This document shows, in pieces, positions 7,240 through 15,075 of a DNA stretch of 64,000 nucleotides. Numbering within the stretch: the stretch's first letter is position 1; every line of letters begins with the position of its first letter. The stretch comes from UBA1757 sp963617485 (GTDB lineage: Bacteria; Bacteroidota; Bacteroidia; Bacteroidales; UBA1402), in the NCBI GenBank assembly GCA_963617485.1, contig CAVEPA010000010.1:31279-95278 (forward strand). Direction: 5' to 3'. The notes under the pieces are model-generated. The model did no database searches and was not told the DNA's origin. It saw nothing but the letters and a program-made list of their open reading frames with translations. The translations under genes were made by a program, and so were the position numbers.

Positions 7240-8418
7240 TTATAGGCCACTACGTCGTATGGCCAGAGGGATAGCTTGTGGATAACGCTGGCAGAAAGCT
7301 GGGGCATCGTCTATCACCATAGCCAGATATCCGCCGCCACCGGCACCGGGCATTTTATAGGCCAGCACTCCGGGCAACGCTGCGTACCGGTCTATGTACG
7401 ATTGCACCGTACCTTGTATCATAGCGGGAAACATGGCCACCTGCGCCCGAAAAGAAGCTTGGTAAGCAGTAGCAAATGCCGCCAAATCCTTGTTCATGAT
7501 AGCTGTCCAACAAGCATCGGCAGCGGCGGCCAAAGCCTGCACCTTGGCGCGGTTGATATCCTTACCCTCCACCACCGAGCAAGACTCGGGGCGGGGATCT
7601 ATGGGCACCATGCACAAATGCAGTTCCAACCACGAAAGAATATCCTCATCGTGACAAGTCTCAATGCGCTCGGGCCAGAAATGTTCATGATAATAATGAC
7701 GGCTAAGCCCGGGAACACAAATGCCGATGGCATCCTGAGCACCGCTCACATGACCGCCGTCACGCTCGGGATGGTTCTCGAAACAGAACACCAGACGCGC
7801 CAATGTCTCGGGGTCCATATTGATGGGCAGGTTGTAAGGCCAGATTTTGCGAATCTCGTTGCGCGTAGAAGTGGCCAGGCCACAGCGTTCACGTATCTCG
7901 AAACTGGGCTCAAGCGAAATGGTGATGGCCCAACCCGGAAACCACGAAGAAACATAGGGCTGGTCTATCCAAGTACCTGCCAAATCGAGCCGAGTGGGAA
8001 TCTGAGAGGGCGATTTCTTGAGATCGGTCGAAGAACGGGCCTGCAGGCCGACGCTCGGAACGCGCTGAAGCTCGACATATTCTATGCCTCGCGCTTCGCA
8101 GAAGCAGCGCTTTTCCTCGCTTCCGCCATCCGCATTTACCACAAACACATCGGGTTTAAGCCGTTCTACATTGCCCACAAAGTCCATAACACCCAGACCG
8201 TCGTTGATAAAGGCATCCTTTACATAGCGAATGCTCTTCACCATAAATAGGCGTTCCTGTTCGTTGTAGATGGTTTTATGGTTCTTGTACATCAGCACGG
8301 TGGCATCGGAACCTATGCCCACGTACAAGTCGCCGTACTGTGAGGCCTGACGGAAAAACTCCACATGGCCACTGTGCAAAAGGTCGTAGCAACCGCTGAC
8401 AAAAACCTTCTTAGCCAT
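7240..8418 (-). CDS. Bifunctional cytidylyltransferase-like / GHMP kinase-like fusion
   Basis: A 392-residue protein with two recognisable halves. Residues 1-130 are a nucleotidyltransferase of the cytidylyltransferase superfamily: VSGCYDLLHSGH with the HxGH signature at 15-18, and a late SSTDLKK motif near 130. Residues 140-392 resemble a GHMP sugar kinase: RLDLAGTWID (143-152, motif 1), GGHVSGAQDAIGICVPG (221-237, motif 2, fucokinase-like) and PGAGGGGYLAMVID (C-terminal motif 3). A kinase plus nucleotidyltransferase would make an activated sugar or polyol, in the manner of Fkp (GDP-fucose) or HldE (ADP-heptose), though the domain order here differs. The ATG overlaps the stop of wzc (TAATG), so translation is probably coupled. 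Substrate unknown. Confidence 0.8.
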   Translation of the reverse strand: MAKKVFVSGCYDLLHSGHVEFFRQASQYGDLYVGIGSDATVLMYKNHKTIYNEQERLFMVKSIRYVKDAFINDGLGVMDFVGNVERLKPDVFVVNADGGSEEKRCFCEARGIEYVELQRVPSVGLQARSSTDLKKSPSQIPTRLDLAGTWIDQPYVSSWFPGWAITISLEPSFEIRERCGLATSTRNEIRKIWPYNLPINMDPETLARLVFCFENHPERDGGHVSGAQDAIGICVPGLSRHYYHEHFWPERIETCHDEDILSWLELHLCMVPIDPRPESCSVVEGKDINRAKVQALAAAADACWTAIMNKDLAAFATAYQASFRAQVAMFPAMIQGTVQSYIDRYAALPGVLAYKMPGAGGGGYLAMVIDDAPAFCQRYPQAIPLAIRRSGL

Positions 8419-10925
8419 TATTTTTTGTCATTGGAAGATCTGTGGTGATGGTGATGTTTGCGCTTGGTGCCGGTATTTTCGTCATCGTTATAACCATAAC
8501 CATAACCATAACCATAACCATAACCATAACCATAACCATAACCATAACTACCCTTGCCGTAGCCATAGTAAGCCTTGTATTTGTGACGGCTGAGACTGAC
8601 ATCGTTCACCACGACAGAGCACTTCTTGAGATTCTTCTGACGCTGCAAGACGTTCAGATAACCCAGCGCTTTCTTGGTGGTGACACCAGAACGGCAAACG
8701 TACAGGCAGAGGTCGGCCACACGGGCGATGATGGCTGTATCGGGAACCAGCGCAATAGGTGCCGTGTCGAGAATGATATAGTCGTAGCGTTCCTTCAGGC
8801 TGGCGATAAGCGTATCAAGAGCTTGACGGGTAACCAGTTCGGTGGGGTTGGGCGGAACAGTACCACCGGGCAGAATATCCAGATGGTCGTTCAGATCGGA
8901 GGTGAAAATCAAATCGTTGATATCGATACCTTCGGGATCGTTCAGATAGTTGGACAAGCCCCTTTCCTTGGTGGGGAAATCGAAAGCCTTGTTCAGACCG
9001 GGCTTGCGGATATCAGCACCGATTACCAGCACTTTCTTGCCCATATAAGCCAAGCTGGCCGAAAGGTTGGCAGCAATGGTAGACTTGCCTTCACCAGGTT
9101 GCGATGAGGAAATGAGGACCACTTTTTCGCCTTTTTCAAGCATGAAGAGCAGCTGGGTACGCAAGGCGCGGAACGCCTCCTCCATCAGATTGTTGCGATT
9201 CTCGTGCACCATCACCATACCCTTGACGCGATCTTCCTTGGAAGCGTCGGGCAGTTCGGCCAGCACAGGCAAATTGGTGATTTTCTCCACATCCTCGCGG
9301 TCTTCAATCTTATATTTGAGCAGCTCGGAAACATAGATAAAGGCGATAGGCAGACAGCAACCAAATACCAAGGCCACCAGCAGAATCATCGATTTTTTTG
9401 GAGCCACCGGTGCATTGTCGGCCAAAGCTTCAGCGATGATACGCCCGTTGTTAGCCGTGGCCGAGAGCGTAATGGCATTCTCTTCGCGTTTCTGCAGCAA
9501 GAGCGTATAAAGCGCAGCCTTGATTTCCTGCTGACGCGATATAGAAAGAAATTCCTTTTCGTTCTCGGGAGCTTGGGTGATACGCGTCTGGAAAGCGCCC
9601 GATTCCTTCTCGATAGCGCTCTTGCGGATAAGCAAGCCGTTCAGAACGGTACCCACCGAAGATTCCACCATCTGGTACATGGTTTCGATGGCAGAGTTGA
9701 CCGACACCACGGCCGGGTTGCTCTCGGAAGAGGTCAGCAGCAGGCGCTTGCGTTCAATCACCAAGCTGTTGTACTGGTCGATGACAGTAGACAAGTCTTT
9801 GTCGGTAAGGCCCACGTTGGAGGGCACGATTTCGCCCACATGATTGTGGTCGGACATATAGTCGCGCAAATATTCCACCAGCGTAATCTGGGTGTTCACT
9901 TCGGTAAACATCTGCTGATAGCGCGAATTCTCTTCCAAGGCCAATTGGGCTTCCGAGCTGAGGTCAGTAAGGCCGGCACGCTGTTTGAAGTCGGCAATCT
10001 GTCTGTCGGTAGAACTCAGCTCGTCGTCGATAATAAGGATGCGTTCGTTGATAAATTTGGCCGTAGCCTCAGCCACCATGTTCTTTTCATTGTTGGCATC
10101 AACATTGTAAAGGTCTACCAGACAATTGATAAAGTCTACGCCATAGCGTTTGTTGCTACACTTGAACGAGATATTGGCAATGGAAGTCTGCTTGGAAGAG
10201 GCAGCCACCGACAGGTTGGCAGTATGGATACGCGCAGCCGTAATGGGCGACATAATGCGCGTAAGCATCTTGTAAGGACGACCTTCAGCCTCGATGGCAG
10301 ATTGGAAGAGTTCGCCCTTGGTAAGGCTGATAACCGCTCCCACTTGGGTCGTGATAACGGCAGGCAGACTATCGAAATGCAGGGCTTCCACACAAGGTTT
10401 GCCATCGAGCATATATTTTAGGTTGATGTCCACACTGGCATCTTGGTTCACCTGGGTCTTGAGCGTGGCCGAACCGATAAACTTGGCCGCATCTTCGGGC
10501 GTAGCGTACACCACCACGGGTTCGTTGCGGTACAAGGGAATGTCGTAGCCGAAAGCCCTCGGCTTGTATGAAATGACATATCGCTTGAGATTGATAATGA
10601 CATTCTTGACCAGTGTGCGGCTTTGCAGTATTTCCACCTCGTTGTCGAAAGACGAGGTCATAGACAGCATACCCATGCTCTGCGCCGACATCATCAGCGG
10701 GGTGTTGGTAGCCGAGCGCTTTTCCTTTTCTTTAACCAGCACCGAAGCCGAAACATTGTATTTCGGGGTCTGGAACTGCAAATAGACAAAAGCCAATATG
10801 ACACAGCAAGCGACACTGACAACGAACCAGGGCCAATGTTCGAGGCTCTTGAAGAACCATTCTTTAATGTCGATACCCTCTTCTTGCGTCTTGTCGGGTT
10901 GTTGGTAATTGGTATTTTCAGCCAT
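8418..10925 (-). CDS. wzc: Polysaccharide co-polymerase / tyrosine autokinase (Wzc-type)
   Basis: An 835-residue inner-membrane protein. A first TM lies at about residues 31-50, then a long periplasmic Wzz/coiled-coil region with the GNVR-type segment before a second TM near 515-537. The cytoplasmic BY-kinase domain has Walker A SSQPGEGKST (Lys near 614), Walker A' VLVIGADIRKP and Walker B IILDTAP (Asp near 720). These proteins set polymer length and drive capsule export with the Wza pore through autophosphorylation of a C-terminal tyrosine cluster. Here that cluster is an almost pure Tyr-Gly run made by a hexanucleotide repeat, followed by an acidic patch and five His. The gene lies 26 bp after wza and is coupled to the next gene. 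Confidence 0.95.
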   Translation of the reverse strand: MAENTNYQQPDKTQEEGIDIKEWFFKSLEHWPWFVVSVACCVILAFVYLQFQTPKYNVSASVLVKEKEKRSATNTPLMMSAQSMGMLSMTSSFDNEVEILQSRTLVKNVIINLKRYVISYKPRAFGYDIPLYRNEPVVVYATPEDAAKFIGSATLKTQVNQDASVDINLKYMLDGKPCVEALHFDSLPAVITTQVGAVISLTKGELFQSAIEAEGRPYKMLTRIMSPITAARIHTANLSVAASSKQTSIANISFKCSNKRYGVDFINCLVDLYNVDANNEKNMVAEATAKFINERILIIDDELSSTDRQIADFKQRAGLTDLSSEAQLALEENSRYQQMFTEVNTQITLVEYLRDYMSDHNHVGEIVPSNVGLTDKDLSTVIDQYNSLVIERKRLLLTSSESNPAVVSVNSAIETMYQMVESSVGTVLNGLLIRKSAIEKESGAFQTRITQAPENEKEFLSISRQQEIKAALYTLLLQKREENAITLSATANNGRIIAEALADNAPVAPKKSMILLVALVFGCCLPIAFIYVSELLKYKIEDREDVEKITNLPVLAELPDASKEDRVKGMVMVHENRNNLMEEAFRALRTQLLFMLEKGEKVVLISSSQPGEGKSTIAANLSASLAYMGKKVLVIGADIRKPGLNKAFDFPTKERGLSNYLNDPEGIDINDLIFTSDLNDHLDILPGGTVPPNPTELVTRQALDTLIASLKERYDYIILDTAPIALVPDTAIIARVADLCLYVCRSGVTTKKALGYLNVLQRQKNLKKCSVVVNDVSLSRHKYKAYYGYGKGSYGYGYGYGYGYGYGYGYGYNDDENTGTKRKHHHHHRSSNDKK
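8490..8548 (-). repeat. Hexanucleotide tandem repeat encoding (Tyr-Gly)n in the wzc tail
   Basis: Nine perfect copies of ATAACC (8490-8543) plus a partial tenth (to 8548) on the plus strand. On the coding strand this is (GGTTAT)n, read as repeating Tyr-Gly. The unit is six bases, so copy-number change alters the number of tyrosines without a frameshift. Confidence 0.95.
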
Positions 10926-10951
10926 AGTGTTCGATAAATGAGATGTAAAGA

Positions 10952-11740
10952 CTACAATAGAATATTAACCAGCAGAGAGGCAACGGAAACCAAAATAGAC
11001 CCGGCCGAGAACCACAACGAAGTGGCACTGCCGATATCGGAGTTATGTGCCTTCACCTTGTTGGGGGCGACATAAATTACATCGTTCTGCTGCAGATAGT
11101 AATACTCGGAGTTGATGATGTTGGCATCGTTGAGGTTGAGAGAAACCACCATTGTCTCGCCCTGGGCATTTTCGCGGATAAGTTTCACGTCTTCGCGCAC
11201 GCCCCAAACCGTCATGTCGCCGGCCATAGCAAGAGCCTCAAAGATATTCACCTTTTCGTTGCTGACATTGAACGTACCGGCCCGCGTCACTTCACCCAAG
11301 ACCGAAATCTTGTAGTTGGCCATACGCACGTTCACAATAGGCGTTTCCTTAAGATAAGGCTTGAGACGTTCTGAAATCATGTCTTCGGCTTCGCTCTTGG
11401 TAAGGCCGCCCACAACCAAAGTACCCAATATAGGGAAATCAATCTTGCCTTCGTTGGTCACCAGATACTGCATCAGGGCAGGCTGGCTATAGGTACTGTT
11501 GCTCATGGCCACATTCACCGAAGTCTGCATGGTAAGGTTGAAGGGAGCGGCCACTTCGGGGTCGGAACAGTTCACCGTAATGCTCAGCAGGTCTTTGGGC
11601 ATAATGCGGGCATCGTAAAGGTCGCGTTTCTGCAAGGTTACCTCGTCTACATTCTGCAGATAAGGCACGTTTTTATAAGATGTGCATGAAGCCGTCACCA
11701 GCAGTACAAGGGCCAAGAGGATGGTTTTCAATGTTTTCAT
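10952..11740 (-). CDS. wza: Polysaccharide export lipoprotein (Wza/EpsA-type)
   Basis: A 262-residue lipoprotein; the ATG at 11740 gives signal MKTLKTILLALVLLVTASC with the lipidated Cys at 19. An in-frame start 15 bp upstream is less likely. The polysaccharide-export domain includes YDARIMPKDLLSITVNCSDPE and the segment FPILGTLVVGGLTKSEAEDMI, followed by one SLBB-like domain (VLGEVTRAGTFNVSNEKVNI). The C-terminus ends in a hydrophobic helix (LWFSAGSILVSVASLLVNILL), consistent with an outer-membrane spanning helix as in Wza. It forms the outer-membrane channel for capsule or exopolysaccharide and pairs with the Wzc-type kinase encoded 26 bp downstream. Confidence 0.93.
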   Translation of the reverse strand: MKTLKTILLALVLLVTASCTSYKNVPYLQNVDEVTLQKRDLYDARIMPKDLLSITVNCSDPEVAAPFNLTMQTSVNVAMSNSTYSQPALMQYLVTNEGKIDFPILGTLVVGGLTKSEAEDMISERLKPYLKETPIVNVRMANYKISVLGEVTRAGTFNVSNEKVNIFEALAMAGDMTVWGVREDVKLIRENAQGETMVVSLNLNDANIINSEYYYLQQNDVIYVAPNKVKAHNSDIGSATSLWFSAGSILVSVASLLVNILL

Positions 11741-11758
11741 ATGGTTCTTCTGCAATTA

Positions 11759-12190
11759 TTATCTGTTTTTGAAACGGGAAAAGAGACCCTTTTTGACGGG
11801 TGCGGCAGGAGTAGCGTCCACATCGGCATAATACCGTTCCGCCGTCAGGCCTTTGCTTATCATCGTGTAGATGACCCCCCAATCGGGCAGGCCGCCCAGG
11901 TTGCGGTCATCGATAAAGATATCGGCCTTGAGCTTGCGCGAGAAATGGTTGTTGTTGGCCACGTCTTCTTCGGGATAGTCCCGGTTGATGGCATAAAACT
12001 CCAGTCCGCGCTCCCTGCACCATTGCACGGCTTCATCGAGCAGTTTACCCTCGCGCACCGTCCACAACACCAATTTATGTTTCTCGGCCACCAGTTGTTT
12101 TAGCGTAGCCACGGCAAAAGGGCGTTCCACCCCGATAGAGGGATAGGAATTCTCCACTATGGTTCCGTCAAAATCTACCGCTATCTTCAT
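11759..12190 (-). CDS. HAD-superfamily hydrolase, short BT0820-like form
   Basis: A 143-residue cytoplasmic protein beginning MKIAVDFDGTIVE, the HAD motif I DxDGT with the nucleophile Asp at residue 6 and acid/base Asp at residue 8. LVLWTVREG (about residues 40-48) supplies the motif II Thr, Lys near 87 may be motif III, and ADIFIDDRNLGG (about 89-100) is motif IV with paired Asp. No cap domain is present, so it probably acts on a small or macromolecular phosphate. It is first in the leftward export operon (18 bp to wza), which hints at a sugar-phosphate step, but that is inference. Confidence 0.85.
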   Translation of the reverse strand: MKIAVDFDGTIVENSYPSIGVERPFAVATLKQLVAEKHKLVLWTVREGKLLDEAVQWCRERGLEFYAINRDYPEEDVANNNHFSRKLKADIFIDDRNLGGLPDWGVIYTMISKGLTAERYYADVDATPAAPVKKGLFSRFKNR

Positions 12191-12223
12191 ACAGACAGTT
12201 TTCCTTATAGCTTAAAAATCCTG

Positions 12224-12231
12224 CAAAGGTA
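12224..12231 (-). promoter_or_regulatory. -7 box of the HAD-wza-wzc operon
   Basis: The minus strand reads TACCTTTG, 34 bp before the ATG at 12190. The -33 position has only GTG, so strength is uncertain. It would drive five genes down to 6572. Confidence 0.5.
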
Positions 12232-12299
12232 AATATATTATTGGATTTTCACACACTTTTAACAAGTGTTTCTACTAATTATAGCGGCGATTATTGTTG

Positions 12300-13685
12300 C
12301 TATTTCTGGGGCAGAGTGTTGTAGCCATAGCGATTACGGAAAGCAAAGAGCAGGCTGGCAGACAAGAGCGAGGCGATAAATTCGGCCACCACCACCGACC
12401 ACCAAATGCCCTCCAGGCCGAAGATCATGGGTATCAGTATCACGCAGCCGCACTCGAAGAGCAACGTGCGGCACAGCGCGATAAGCGCCGACACCGGACC
12501 GTTGTTGAGCGAGGTAAAAAACGACGATGCATAGATATTCAGACCGGTAAAGAAAAAGTGCAGCGAATAGATGCGGAAGCCGTGAACGGTAAGCTGCCAA
12601 AGTTCGTGGTCGTAGCTGACAAAGATTCCGGCCAGCACCGGTGCGAAGATATTGGCCGTCAGTGGCATTAGGATACCGAAGGCGGCCATTACCGTCAAGC
12701 TTTTGCGCAACAGCGACGAGAGCTCAGCCTTGTCACCGGCACCGTAGTGAAAACTCACCACTGGCGCAACCCCCACGCTGTAACCCAGCAGTACCGAAAT
12801 GAAAATCCAAGTCATGTACATGATGATGCCGTAGGCCGCCACACCATTTTCGCCAATGGTGGCCATCAGTTGATACATGTACAGCATGCTTACGATTTGC
12901 ATGGAGATGTTCATGACAAACTCCGAGAGACCGTTGCTGGTTACATGTAACAGTGCTCGGGCATAGAAACCCAGCCGGCGACCGAAATGCCGCACCGACA
13001 CCAGAAAGAGCGGCCGTGCATCGTTTTTCGGTTTGAAGATGAAATAGCCCAAGGGAATGAAACCGCCCACCATATAGCTGGCGGCCGTGGCCCAGGCAGC
13101 ACCTGCCAAACCCCAATCGAGCACGGCGATAAACAGCACATCGAGCACCACGTTGGTAATGCCGGCGGCCACTACCAGCCACATACCGAATTTGGGACAC
13201 TCGGCCGTCACCAGAAACGACTGGAAATACACCTGCAGCACATAGGGCGTTAGGGTGACGAGCAGTATCTGCGCATATTCCTTGCACAGCGGTATCATCT
13301 GCCCCTCGGCACCCAAGAGCTTGGCAATATCTTCCAAAAATATCAGTCCCAGCCCGCCCAGCAGCACCGACAAGGTAATAAGGGCAAAAGTGAGAAAACT
13401 GAAAATCTCGTTAGCCTTGTCTTTTTTACCCTCGCCCAAGACTTTGGCAACCAACGCGCTGCCACCCGTTCCGAACATAAAGCCGAAAGCACTAAGCAAG
13501 GCCACGAAGGGATAAATCAGGTTGAGGGCGGCAAAGGCTGTTTTGCCCACGAAATTCGATACCATCACACCGTCCACCACACCATAAAGCGCGGAGACAA
13601 CCATCATGATGACAGACGGCCAGGTAAAGCGCCCCAGTTTGGAGAAGCTAAAGTGGTCGGAAAGTTGGATATGCGCCGAAGCCAT
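12300..13685 (-). CDS. MATE-family efflux transporter
   Basis: A 461-residue protein with about twelve transmembrane helices in two MatE halves: VDGVMVSNFVGKTAFAALNL near the start and GENGVAAYGIIMYMTWIFI in the second half. FGTGGSALVAKVLGEGKKDKA is the conserved loop after TM2. MATE proteins export cationic drugs or metabolites with Na+ or H+ coupling. The ATG at 13685 begins one base after the stop of the upstream MFS gene; an earlier in-frame start at 13733 would lie inside that gene. Both transporters are probably on one transcript. A weak inverted repeat at 12253-12269 lies after the stop, without a T-run. Confidence 0.92.
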   Translation of the reverse strand: MASAHIQLSDHFSFSKLGRFTWPSVIMMVVSALYGVVDGVMVSNFVGKTAFAALNLIYPFVALLSAFGFMFGTGGSALVAKVLGEGKKDKANEIFSFLTFALITLSVLLGGLGLIFLEDIAKLLGAEGQMIPLCKEYAQILLVTLTPYVLQVYFQSFLVTAECPKFGMWLVVAAGITNVVLDVLFIAVLDWGLAGAAWATAASYMVGGFIPLGYFIFKPKNDARPLFLVSVRHFGRRLGFYARALLHVTSNGLSEFVMNISMQIVSMLYMYQLMATIGENGVAAYGIIMYMTWIFISVLLGYSVGVAPVVSFHYGAGDKAELSSLLRKSLTVMAAFGILMPLTANIFAPVLAGIFVSYDHELWQLTVHGFRIYSLHFFFTGLNIYASSFFTSLNNGPVSALIALCRTLLFECGCVILIPMIFGLEGIWWSVVVAEFIASLLSASLLFAFRNRYGYNTLPQK

Positions 13686-13686
13686 T

Positions 13687-15048
13687 TTACTTGGCCAGTT
13701 CTTCGAGATGATAGTTTTTCTTCTTGTCCTCACGCTTGAGCATCAAGGCCAGGCAAAGGGCCACTACGCCGAAGCAGGCAAAAATGAGCATCACAGGCGT
13801 ATAGTTGTAACGCGTCACGGCGGCACCAGCCTCGCTCACAATGCAGAAGCGGTTCAGCACCCAACCGATAAGCAAAGGCACAAAGCCCAAACCGATATTC
13901 TGTATCCAGAAGATAAGCGCATAGGCCGAACCCAGTTGCTTGTGGGGAATAATCTTGGGCACACTGGGCCACATAGCGCTGGGTACCAGCGAGAAAGCCA
14001 CACCCAGCAATATCATGATAAAGAAGGCGAAGCCCGGATGGTTGAGCAACGGCATGGCAAAGAGCAGGTGTACCAAAATGAGCAGCACCGAACCGATAAC
14101 CATAATGGTGGCACCTTTACCCTTCTTGTCGTAGATACCGCCGAAGAGCGGGGTCATAATAAGGTTACCCAAGGGAACGGCAGCCACCAGCCAACCGGCC
14201 CAGTCGATGCTCATGCCGTATTTGTTCTCCATCAGGGAAGTGGCGTATTTCAAGAAGGGGAACACGGCCGAATAGAACATCAGGCAAAGCAAAGCGATAA
14301 GCCAAAAGCCCTTGTTGCAGAGTATCAGCTTGAGGTCGGAAACGCGGAAAACATCTTCGCTCGAAGCGGGATGCTCGGCCTGGGTCTGCGCATCGAGTTT
14401 GCGGTCCATCACACAGAACACCAAGAAGAAAAGCAGCCCGATGCACAACATGATAAGCGCCACGAACAGCGGTGTGGACATAGAGAAATGCTTCACCAGA
14501 ATGGGACTCACAATCATGGCCAAAGCCGTACCCAGACGGGCCACAGCCACTTGCGTTCCCATAGCCAAGGCCATTTCCTTGCCGGCGAACCATTTGGCGA
14601 TAACCTTGGTTACCGTAATACCGCAGGTTTCCGTTCCCACGGCAAAGATAGCGTAACCCAGGCTGGCCGTCATCACTTGGGTACGAATGCCCAGGATGTA
14701 ACCGGCCTCGGGCAGCGGCGAAATGAATTCGACAGCGTAATATTTGATGGAGCAGCCTATCACCATCAGCAGGCAGGCCATAGTTCCCGTAAAGCGCACT
14801 CCCATCTTGTCGAGTATCATGCCTCCGAAGATTAGCATGAACAAGAAGACGTTGAACCAGCAGTAGGCCCAGTTGAAAATACCGAATTCCTGCGATGTCC
14901 AAGACATTTCCTCTTCGAGCATGGTCATCAGCGGCGACATGGCATCGGTAAGGAAGTAGCCGCACATCATGGTGAGCGAAATCACCGTCAACACACCCCA
15001 ACGCACTGCGGGGCTATCGTTCAGTTTCGCTTTAAGCAATTCTGTCAT
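13687..15048 (-). CDS. Major facilitator superfamily transporter
   Basis: A 453-residue protein with about twelve transmembrane helices. GGMILDKMGVRFTG is the MFS loop 2-3 signature (GxxxDxxGxR) and GGIYDKKGKGATI the equivalent in the second half. The closest pattern I recall is the oxalate/formate antiporter to nitrate/nitrite transporter side of the superfamily seen in Bacteroides, but the substrate is not readable. The stop is one base from the MATE start. The gene lies 27 bp after the acyl-CoA ligase gene on the same strand, so it could be transcribed with it; a role exporting a product of that pathway is possible but unproven. Confidence 0.9.
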   Translation of the reverse strand: MTELLKAKLNDSPAVRWGVLTVISLTMMCGYFLTDAMSPLMTMLEEEMSWTSQEFGIFNWAYCWFNVFLFMLIFGGMILDKMGVRFTGTMACLLMVIGCSIKYYAVEFISPLPEAGYILGIRTQVMTASLGYAIFAVGTETCGITVTKVIAKWFAGKEMALAMGTQVAVARLGTALAMIVSPILVKHFSMSTPLFVALIMLCIGLLFFLVFCVMDRKLDAQTQAEHPASSEDVFRVSDLKLILCNKGFWLIALLCLMFYSAVFPFLKYATSLMENKYGMSIDWAGWLVAAVPLGNLIMTPLFGGIYDKKGKGATIMVIGSVLLILVHLLFAMPLLNHPGFAFFIMILLGVAFSLVPSAMWPSVPKIIPHKQLGSAYALIFWIQNIGLGFVPLLIGWVLNRFCIVSEAGAAVTRYNYTPVMLIFACFGVVALCLALMLKREDKKKNYHLEELAK

Positions 15049-15075
15049 AATGTTTTATCCTATAATTATTTCGGA

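Noticed and set aside
8490..8548. CRISPR-like repeat array
   Set aside because: The units are contiguous 6 bp repeats inside a coding region with no spacers; it is a microsatellite.
9204..10421. A 405-codon plus-strand frame opposite wzc
   Set aside because: It is a shadow of wzc; no domain and no promoter.
12253..12269. ACACTT/AAGTGT hairpin as terminator of the MATE gene
   Set aside because: The stem is only 6 bp, AT-rich, and lacks a following T-run.
13606..14835. A 409-codon plus-strand frame, His/Gln-rich, opposite the MFS gene
   Set aside because: Composition is typical of antisense frames of hydrophobic proteins; no supporting signal.
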